Source of the DNA: JBGPYM01 sp041493205
Lineage (GTDB): Bacteria > Bacteroidota > Ignavibacteria > UBA10030 > UBA6906
Reading direction: 5' to 3'
Length of the DNA: 8,172 bases
Assembly (NCBI GenBank): GCA_041493205.1
Contig: JBGPYM010000138.1
Coordinates: forward strand, 1-8,172
The stretch's first letter is position 1. The number at the start of each line of letters is the position of its first letter. The notes beneath the pieces were generated by a model that saw only the letters and a program-made list of their open reading frames with translations, ran no database searches and was not told where the DNA came from. Shown in pieces: positions 1 to 5,041 of this stretch. The translations under genes and the position numbers were made by a program.

Positions 1-1034
1 GGCACACGGTCTGGGTCTCGGCCCGGCCGGGGCACCTGCTGCTGCGGAAGTGCGACGAGGCATCCATCCCGACCATCCCGCTTGCGTACGGAGACATGGG
101 CCGCGTGTTTTCCGTGTCCGGCATGCTCCGCTCTGCAATGCGCACACGGGCCATCCGGGTCGTACACAGCAACGCCAACTACGACCGCACCTGCGCCGCC
201 ATAGCATCATCGTTCACTCCCATCCGTCATGTTGCGGGAGTGCACAGCACGCATTCCATACAGCATAACATCACGCACTGGCTGCGCAACCGGTACGGCA
301 CCGACCATTTCATCACGGATGCTGACGCCGGCAAGGAGGTGCTGGTGCGGCAGGACCGGATCCCCGCCGCGCGGATCACCACGGTCCCCATCGGCATTGA
401 ATGCGACGACACGGACGTCCGGTCGCGCTTCCGCGACAAGGTCCGTGCGGCCCTGGGCATCAAGCCAGGGACGGTGGTCATCGGCAACGTTGCCCGGCTC
501 GTTCCTTTCAAGGGACACCGGCATCTCCTCGATGCGATGGCCGGCGTCATCCGTTCGGCCGGCGACGTCCTCCTTCTCATTGCAGGCGATGGTGAACTGG
601 ACTCCGATCTCAAGGCGCAGGCCGCCTCACTCAGGATATCATCGCATGTCCGCTTTCTCGGCTTCCGGGATGATCTGGATGAACTCTACCCGGCTTTTGA
701 CATTTACTGCCATTCTTCCGTGGAAATGGCCTCGGAAATGTTCCCGATTGCCATTCTCCGCGCGCTCGCTTCCGCGCTCCCCGTCGTGTGCACGCGCGTG
801 GGAGGAATCGACGCCATGGTGGAGCAGGACGTCACCGGCCATCTGACGCCCCCGGAGGATCCCCACGCTCTTGCTGCAGCGCTGCTCGACCTGATCACGA
901 GCGACACGAAACGGCGGCACATGGGAGACGCGTCGTTCCGGCTGTTTGAACAACGCTACCACGCTTCCGCAATGGCGGAACGCGTCGAACAGGTTTATGA
1001 GCGAATTTTTTCACAGCACCGGCAGGTTCCATGA
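1..1034 (+). CDS. GT4-type glycosyltransferase, 5' end outside window
   Basis: Open from the left edge (first full codon at 3) to TGA 1032-1034, giving 343 visible residues. The ATG at 96 is internal: the frame upstream of it reads as a normal N-lobe of a GT-B enzyme (HTVWVSARPGHLLLRK), so the true start lies left of the window. The C-terminal lobe shows the donor-binding region typical of family GT4: GNVARLVPFKG, with Arg at 495-497 and Lys at 510-512, then LLIAGDGEL, VRFLGFRDDL, and a segment matching the usual E-x7-E motif followed by LPVVCTRVGG. Here the first Glu is present (735-737) but the second is Arg (759-761), and the usual Gly of ASGLPVV is Ala. Such enzymes transfer a sugar from a nucleotide-sugar to a glycan or lipid acceptor at the cytoplasmic membrane face, often for LPS or exopolysaccharide. 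Donor and acceptor cannot be told. The 3' end overlaps the next gene by ATGA. Confidence 0.9.
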   Translation, partial: HTVWVSARPGHLLLRKCDEASIPTIPLAYGDMGRVFSVSGMLRSAMRTRAIRVVHSNANYDRTCAAIASSFTPIRHVAGVHSTHSIQHNITHWLRNRYGTDHFITDADAGKEVLVRQDRIPAARITTVPIGIECDDTDVRSRFRDKVRAALGIKPGTVVIGNVARLVPFKGHRHLLDAMAGVIRSAGDVLLLIAGDGELDSDLKAQAASLRISSHVRFLGFRDDLDELYPAFDIYCHSSVEMASEMFPIAILRALASALPVVCTRVGGIDAMVEQDVTGHLTPPEDPHALAAALLDLITSDTKRRHMGDASFRLFEQRYHASAMAERVEQVYERIFSQHRQVP

Positions 1035-1711
1035 AAACATCCGCAAGAATGTTTCTTGTCATGATCACGGGCGCCTGCATTGTGTGCTCATCGTGCGGAC
1101 GCCGCGACGGCCTTCCCCCCATCAGTCCGGCGGACAGCCTGGCCATCCTGGAAGACAACACCATGCACCGTGCCGAAGTGGATGCGTTCTTCCGCAAGGA
1201 CCCCGCGTCCCCGTTCGTGCGTGACACTTCCATCCAGTACCATGGCCTCAAGTGGTTCCCTGTGAATCCGGCGTTTCGCGGCGAATCGGTACTCCACCTG
1301 TATGCGGACCCCGAAACGGTGGTCGTGATGGGGACGCGCGGCGAGGAACGGCGGCAGATACGGTACGGGTATTTTGAATTTATCGTCCCCGGCGATGACG
1401 GATTTCCCATCACGCTTCATCTGAATGCGTACAAGTTCTCGCCGTACGACAAATTCCGCTTTGAGCGTTACCCGGAGAATCTGAGCGTCTGGTTTACGGA
1501 CAGGACGACTGCCACCGAGACGTATCAGGTCGGGCGGTACGTTGATATCGGAGACGACGCCCACGACCCCGTGCATGTGTACACGCTCGACTTGAACAAG
1601 GCATACAACCCCTATTGCGCCTACAGCAGCCTCTATTCTTGCGCGATTCCGCGCAAGGAAGACCACCTCGACCTCTCCCTGCGGGTGGGCGAAATGAAAT
1701 ATCACGAGTAA
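1031..1711 (+). CDS. DUF1684 family lipoprotein
   Basis: A 226-residue protein. The start at 1031 overlaps the previous stop (ATGA), which suggests translational coupling; there is only a weak purine stretch upstream. The N-terminus MKTSARMFLVMITGACIVC has a short charged region and a hydrophobic core. Cysteines at residues 16, 19 and 22 are candidate lipidation sites, Cys22 before GRRDG being my preference, so a membrane-anchored lipoprotein is likely but the lipobox is not canonical. The body matches DUF1684: an early acidic AEVDAFFRKDPASPF segment, YHGLKWFPVNPAFR in the middle, FTDRTTATETYQVGRYVDI, and the highly conserved end LNKAYNPYCAYSSLYSCAIP...LRVGEMKY. The length agrees with the family. 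The biochemical role of DUF1684 is not established to my knowledge. It lies between a glycosyltransferase and a signalling phosphatase, which does not by itself indicate a job. Confidence 0.9.
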   Translation: MKTSARMFLVMITGACIVCSSCGRRDGLPPISPADSLAILEDNTMHRAEVDAFFRKDPASPFVRDTSIQYHGLKWFPVNPAFRGESVLHLYADPETVVVMGTRGEERRQIRYGYFEFIVPGDDGFPITLHLNAYKFSPYDKFRFERYPENLSVWFTDRTTATETYQVGRYVDIGDDAHDPVHVYTLDLNKAYNPYCAYSSLYSCAIPRKEDHLDLSLRVGEMKYHE

Positions 1712-1725
1712 TAGACGAAAGCCTC

Positions 1726-2958
1726 ATGGACCAGCACAAGCTCTACCGCACCATCAAACTTCTGAGCGAGGTAAAATTCCGCACGGAAGAGCAATTCCTC
1801 GGCCACATTCTCCAGAACGTCATTGCGAATGAAGCCATCCCCATCAAGGGAGGGAGGATCTGGAAACTGGAGCCGCCGACGGGCTCCTACCGTCTCATCT
1901 ACCAGTACGGAGAAATGGAGCCCATCAGGAAAAACTTCCGGATCAGGGTGGCCGATTATCCGATGTTCCTGCAGCTCGACCGCAAGGGAACGATCGTCGG
2001 CACCGAAACCAATCGTTACCTCCGGCAGAAAGGCATCACGCACTACTCCGGGACCGGCGTCGGCGAGAGGATACAGTGGAAAGAGCACAACCTGTTCCAG
2101 TATGTCCTTGCCATCAACGCCGATTACATGAAGACCGACATGGTCTATGCGCTGAATATCATCGGCAGCGCCCTGACCACCGCGCTCAAATCCCGCAAGA
2201 GCGAATCCAAAACCCGGGCACTGGAGCGCGATCTTGATCAGGCACGGGCAATCCAGAGGAGCATTCTTCCTGCCCACGAGCTGAAATTCCACAATTACGA
2301 TCTGTATGGCATCTCGGTGTCCGAGCGGATTGTGGGGGGCGATTTCTTCGACTACCTGCAGGCCGAGGATGATAAGGACCGACTGGGCGTCGTCATCGGG
2401 GATGCGGCCAGCAAGGGACTTTCCGCGGCGGCACAGGCCCTCTACGTCTCGGGCGCCCTCCGGATGGGGGTTGAGTACCAGACCAAGATGAGCACCCTCG
2501 TGGGCCGGCTCAACAGGCTGGTGAACAGGACGTTCACCCCCGAACACTTCATTTCCCTTGCATATGCGGAGTTTACCGAATCAGACAACGGACTCGTCTC
2601 GTACGTCAACGCTGGGCACTGCTACCCGTTGCTGCTCCGGGCCGCGACCGGTGAAACCGAGGTCCTCACATCCACCGGCCAGATTATTGGGCCGTTCCCG
2701 AACGAAAAATTCCGGACCGAATTCACCATCATGCAGCGTGGTGACGTTCTCCTGCTGTATACCGACGGGATCGTGGACGCCTCCAATGAGAACAGGGAGA
2801 TGTACGGCGAACAACGTCTCATTCAGACCCTTAAAAAGCACCGGGCGCGCACGCCCCGTGAGATCTGCCAGCTCATCATTGAGGATGTGCAGAAACATAA
2901 CAAGGTGATTGACTTCTCCGACGATAAGACTCTGGTAATCGTGAAGAGATCCAGGTGA
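1726..2958 (+). CDS. SpoIIE/RsbU-type PP2C serine phosphatase with GAF-like N-terminal domain
   Basis: A 410-residue protein starting at ATG 1726, 14 bp after the DUF1684 stop. The frame is open further upstream to an ATG at 1615, but that part lies inside the conserved DUF1684 C-terminus and reads as low-quality sequence, so 1726 is preferred; its Shine-Dalgarno is weak (GACGAAAG). Residues about 1-155 look like a GAF-type sensor fold, with no recognisable ligand motif. Residues about 156-182 form a charged helical linker ending in ARAIQRSILP, the usual signalling helix before this phosphatase class. The PP2C domain has all metal and active-site motifs: GGDFFDY (204-210), GDAASKG (225-231), NAGH (295-298), YTDGIVDA (345-352) and DD at 399-400. 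Family members dephosphorylate a phosphoserine on a STAS-domain anti-anti-sigma factor or similar partner in the cytosol. No STAS protein or HATPase kinase is encoded nearby, so the substrate is presumably elsewhere. Confidence 0.93.
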   Translation: MDQHKLYRTIKLLSEVKFRTEEQFLGHILQNVIANEAIPIKGGRIWKLEPPTGSYRLIYQYGEMEPIRKNFRIRVADYPMFLQLDRKGTIVGTETNRYLRQKGITHYSGTGVGERIQWKEHNLFQYVLAINADYMKTDMVYALNIIGSALTTALKSRKSESKTRALERDLDQARAIQRSILPAHELKFHNYDLYGISVSERIVGGDFFDYLQAEDDKDRLGVVIGDAASKGLSAAAQALYVSGALRMGVEYQTKMSTLVGRLNRLVNRTFTPEHFISLAYAEFTESDNGLVSYVNAGHCYPLLLRAATGETEVLTSTGQIIGPFPNEKFRTEFTIMQRGDVLLLYTDGIVDASNENREMYGEQRLIQTLKKHRARTPREICQLIIEDVQKHNKVIDFSDDKTLVIVKRSR

Positions 2959-3025
2959 CCGCACCCTGCGAAACCCTTGAACCATAGCCAGTTACGGGAT
3001 TAACAAAATTTCATCTGGGGGATTA

Positions 3026-3056
3026 TTGATTTTCGGACCCACCGTGGCTACTTTTG
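3026..3056 (+). promoter_or_regulatory. Bacteroidota-type promoter for the heptad-repeat protein gene
   Basis: TTG at 3026-3028 and TACTTTTG at 3049-3056, separated by 20 nt. This matches the Bacteroidota housekeeping pattern (TTG near -33, TAnnTTTG near -7) exactly at the -7 box and in spacing. The predicted start of transcription is near 3063, leaving a leader of about 44 nt before ATG 3107. Two copies of GGGATTA (2996-3002 and 3019-3025, 23 nt start to start) lie just upstream of the -33 box and could be a regulator site or chance. A TTGACT at 3065-3070 has no good -10 partner. Confidence 0.55.
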
Positions 3057-3094
3057 TCCCGTCTTTGACTCATGTCCATTCATTACTCATCAAT

Positions 3095-3100
3095 GGAGAG
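3095..3100 (+). promoter_or_regulatory. Ribosome binding site fixing the start at 3107
   Basis: GGAGAG ends six nucleotides before ATG 3107. The ATG is followed immediately by a textbook signal peptide (MKKLIG...), so this site decides the start over the in-frame TTG at 3026, which falls in the promoter. Confidence 0.75.
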
Positions 3101-3106
3101 GCTCTC

Positions 3107-3460
3107 ATGAAGAAGCTTATCGGCGTGGTGATCGTTCTGCTGGCGTTCGTCGGTGCTCAGGTGACCGCCGTCGCTCAGGAGAAGATGGAAAAGAAGGGCG
3201 AGCAGATGGAGAAGAAGGGCGAGCATAAGGAGAAGGTAGGCGAGAAGATGGAAAAGAAGGGCGAGAAGATGCACAAGAAGGGTGAGAAGATGGAGAAGAT
3301 GGGGCATGAGAAGAAGGGCGAGGCAATGGAGAAGGCAGGCACGAAAATGGAAAAGAAGGGCGAGCACAAGATGAAGAAGGGCGAAATGATGGAGAAGAAG
3401 GGTGATAAGATGGAAAAGAAGGCAGAGAAGGTCGAAGAGAAGAAAGAAGAGAAGAAGTAA
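3107..3460 (+). CDS. Small secreted Lys/Glu/Met-rich heptad-repeat protein
   Basis: A 117-residue protein I cannot assign to a named family. Residues 1-23 are a Sec signal peptide: MKK, a hydrophobic core LIGVVIVLLAFVG, and AVA before Gln24 as a signal peptidase I site. The mature 94 residues are almost wholly a seven-residue repeat with consensus KMEKKGE, about thirteen units, with one five-residue unit (EKKGE) that shifts the phase and a Gly-free Lys/Glu tail. I count 34 Lys, 24 Glu, one Asp, 12 Met, 11 Gly and four His from residue 25 on, with no aromatic residue and no Cys, so it is strongly charged and net basic. Met recurring every seven residues could make a stripe on a helix, although the regular Gly would weaken a stable coiled coil. 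It has its own promoter, a good ribosome site and a strong terminator, so it is a monocistronic gene. Possible roles, all inference: periplasmic polyanion or metal binding, or a hydrophilic stress protein. Confidence 0.85.
   Translation: MKKLIGVVIVLLAFVGAQVTAVAQEKMEKKGEQMEKKGEHKEKVGEKMEKKGEKMHKKGEKMEKMGHEKKGEAMEKAGTKMEKKGEHKMKKGEMMEKKGDKMEKKAEKVEEKKEEKK
3182..3451 (+). repeat. Degenerate 21-bp tandem repeat coding KMEKKGE heptads
   Basis: A purine-rich array of about thirteen units, typified by AAG ATG GAA AAG AAG GGC GAG, in frame with the gene. Third positions vary between units (GAA/GAG, GGC/GGT) while the amino acids stay, so the array is not freshly duplicated and looks held by selection on the protein. 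One unit is 15 bp (EKKGE) instead of 21. Confidence 0.85.
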
Positions 3461-3476
3461 CCCTTCAACGGAAGTC

Positions 3477-3520
3477 ACAGGAGCGGGAGGCGGTCGTTGA
3501 CCGCCTCCCGCTCCTGTTTT
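3477..3520 (+). terminator. Intrinsic terminator between convergent genes
   Basis: A perfect 19-bp inverted repeat (arms 3477-3495 and 3499-3517) with a 3-nt GTT loop, GC-rich, directly followed by a short T run (3517-3520). It sits 16 nt after the stop of the heptad-repeat gene and fits a rho-independent terminator on the + strand. The T run abuts the stop codon of the opposing gene (TGA, complement of 3520-3522), so the same stem also caps the minus-strand operon transcript, but there is no U tract on that side. Confidence 0.88.
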
Positions 3521-4983
3521 CAGCGGACGAGGATCAGGTTCCTGGTGAGAGTGCCCTCCGGCCACGAGAGGCGGTAGAAATAGACTCCGCTCGCGGCGGC
3601 GTGCGCATCCCAGGTCACGCGCGAATGCCCCGCCGGCCGTTCCCCGTCGACAAGGGACGCGACGTTCCGGCCGAGCAGGTCAAAAATCTCCAACCGCACC
3701 CGGGCGGCCACCGGGAGGTGGAACTCGATCGTCGTGGCAGGATTGAACGGATTCGGGTAGTTCTGGTCCAGCCGGAACGCAGCCGGGAGCGGCGACTCCT
3801 CGCCTGCAGATGTCTGAGGATTACCCGCAAACCTGTACAATGACGACGTTTGCGCTTCGATATAACTGCAGAAATACAGTTCACCCGCCTGATCAACGCC
3901 GAAGGATGAAATTGCGAACGGCGCATCGATCAGGAGATTGTCCGCCGTCAGCACGCCGCCGGCATACCGCAGCATCCACATGATCCCGGTTCCGTAGTCT
4001 GCATAGATGTACGCACCCGCGAGGTCGGGCCGGCGGTATCCGTGATAGACGTATCCACCGGTGATGGCATTCTTTCCGCCGGAATGGTCATAGTCCTTGA
4101 TGGGCTTGATGAGGCCGGTGGTGTCGCAGCCGGTCGTCGGCGGACGGCAAATCGTTCCTTCCATGATTTTCCAACCGTAGTTCCCCCCCTTGATCACAAT
4201 GTCGACCTCCTCCCGTGCCCCCTGTCCGACATCGCCAACCCAGAGCTGCCCTGTCGGAGGGTCGAAACTCCATCGCCACGGGTTGCGAAATCCGTACGCA
4301 AAAATTTCCTCCCGCCATCCCTGCCCGTTTCCGGCATACGGATTGTCCGGAGGAATCCGGTAGTGCCTTGTCGCAGTCGTATCGTTGACGTCAATGCGGA
4401 GGATCTTCCCGAGGAGCACACCCCTGTTCTGCCCGTTGCTGTCCGGATCGTTGCCCGACCCTCCGTCGCCCATGCCGATATAGAGGTCCCCGTCCGGTCC
4501 GAAAGCAAGATTACCCCCGTTGTGATTGGTGAAGGGCTGATTGATCTGCAGGATGATGAATGCGCTTGTGGAGTCGGCCTTGTCGGGGTTGCCCGCCTGC
4601 ACTTTGTAGCGTGCAATCACCGTTCGCAGAGGATTTGGAGCCGTGTAATTAATGTAGAAGTAGCCGTTTGTCGCGTAGGATGGGTGAAACGCAAGGCCGA
4701 GAAGACCTTCCTCGGCTCCGAGGGCACTCAACTTGTTCTGGATATTCAGGAAGAGTTTCGTGGTGGCAACATTGGAATCGTTGGGGAACACATATATCTG
4801 GCCGGTCTGCTGGACGACGAATATCCGGTTCGTCGCGTCGCCTGCATGGGTGAGGAGGATCGGCTGCGTAAAAGAAAGGCGTGGAAATGCATTGACAAGG
4901 GTGACACTTTGCGCGGGACTGATGCTGTGAGCGAGCAGGATGGCGAAAAGACTACCCCAGCAGCGGCGACGGACTGGCTCCAT
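3520..4983 (-). CDS. PQQ-type glucose/sorbosone dehydrogenase family protein with T9SS sorting domain
   Basis: A 487-residue exported protein; ATG 4983 is preceded by an AGGGGGG Shine-Dalgarno with 4-nt spacing. Residues 1 to about 25 are a Sec signal peptide ending SPAQ. Residues about 30-385 are a six-bladed beta-propeller of the GSDH class (soluble glucose dehydrogenase, aldose sugar dehydrogenase): EEGLLGLAFHP (91-101), NHNGGNLAFGPDGDLYIGMGDGG with the His expected as catalytic base at 154, FRNPWRWSFDP with Arg233-Asn234, and KGGNYGW (265-271). Family members oxidise the C1 of aldoses in the periplasm with PQQ and calcium. Cys279 and Cys286 may form a disulfide. Residues about 400-487 are a type A T9SS C-terminal domain (QNYPNPFNP at 407-415, GVYFYRL, ending NLILVR), so the protein should cross the outer membrane and be released or anchored. 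It is the last gene of the minus operon. Substrate and PQQ use are inferred from the family. Confidence 0.92.
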   Translation of the reverse strand: MEPVRRRCWGSLFAILLAHSISPAQSVTLVNAFPRLSFTQPILLTHAGDATNRIFVVQQTGQIYVFPNDSNVATTKLFLNIQNKLSALGAEEGLLGLAFHPSYATNGYFYINYTAPNPLRTVIARYKVQAGNPDKADSTSAFIILQINQPFTNHNGGNLAFGPDGDLYIGMGDGGSGNDPDSNGQNRGVLLGKILRIDVNDTTATRHYRIPPDNPYAGNGQGWREEIFAYGFRNPWRWSFDPPTGQLWVGDVGQGAREEVDIVIKGGNYGWKIMEGTICRPPTTGCDTTGLIKPIKDYDHSGGKNAITGGYVYHGYRRPDLAGAYIYADYGTGIMWMLRYAGGVLTADNLLIDAPFAISSFGVDQAGELYFCSYIEAQTSSLYRFAGNPQTSAGEESPLPAAFRLDQNYPNPFNPATTIEFHLPVAARVRLEIFDLLGRNVASLVDGERPAGHSRVTWDAHAAASGVYFYRLSWPEGTLTRNLILVR

Positions 4984-5004
4984 GGGACCCCCCTATTTTA
5001 ACAT

Positions 5005-5033
5005 GGAACATGGTTGACAAGGAACATGGTTCC
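5005..5033. repeat. Direct repeat GGAACATGGTT in the gap between the two dehydrogenase genes
   Basis: GGAACATGGTT occurs at 5005-5015 and 5021-5031, 16 nt apart, in the 58-bp gap 4984-5041. The second copy extends to GGAAC-ATG-GTTCC (5021-5033), a small 5-bp hairpin with a 3-nt loop. On the minus-strand transcript this lies between the stop of the first dehydrogenase gene and the ribosome site of the second. It might tune relative expression or be an operator; it is too weak for a terminator. No convincing promoter is seen here. Confidence 0.5.
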
Positions 5034-5041
5034 GTCGCGGG

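Noticed and set aside
1615..1725. Upstream extension of the phosphatase gene to ATG 1615
   Set aside because: It overlaps the conserved DUF1684 C-terminus in another frame and adds residues with no family resemblance.
1702..2547. A 281-residue open frame on the - strand opposite the phosphatase gene
   Set aside because: It mirrors the PP2C gene, whose motifs are all intact on the + strand; the minus reading has no domain pattern.
2959..3025. Search for a terminator after the phosphatase gene
   Set aside because: No stem followed by a T run was found; only the short GGGATTA direct repeat is visible.
3026..3106. TTG start at 3026 for the heptad-repeat protein
   Set aside because: The stretch contains the predicted promoter; ATG 3107 has a good ribosome site and opens the signal peptide.
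3182..3451. Repeat array considered as CRISPR or non-coding minisatellite
   Set aside because: Units are contiguous without spacers, all in frame, and vary mainly at third codon positions.
3083..3565. Leu/His- and Ser/Phe-rich minus-strand frames opposite the heptad-repeat gene
   Set aside because: They are reverse readings of the purine-rich repeat; the + strand has the signal peptide, promoter, ribosome site and terminator.
4120..4150. Cys pair in the downstream dehydrogenase considered as a haem c site
   Set aside because: The spacing is Cys-x6-Cys with no CxxCH motif; a disulfide is more likely.
4042..5001. A 319-residue open frame on the + strand opposite the downstream dehydrogenase gene
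   Set aside because: It is the complement of a clearly conserved propeller gene, resembles no family, and has no ribosome site.
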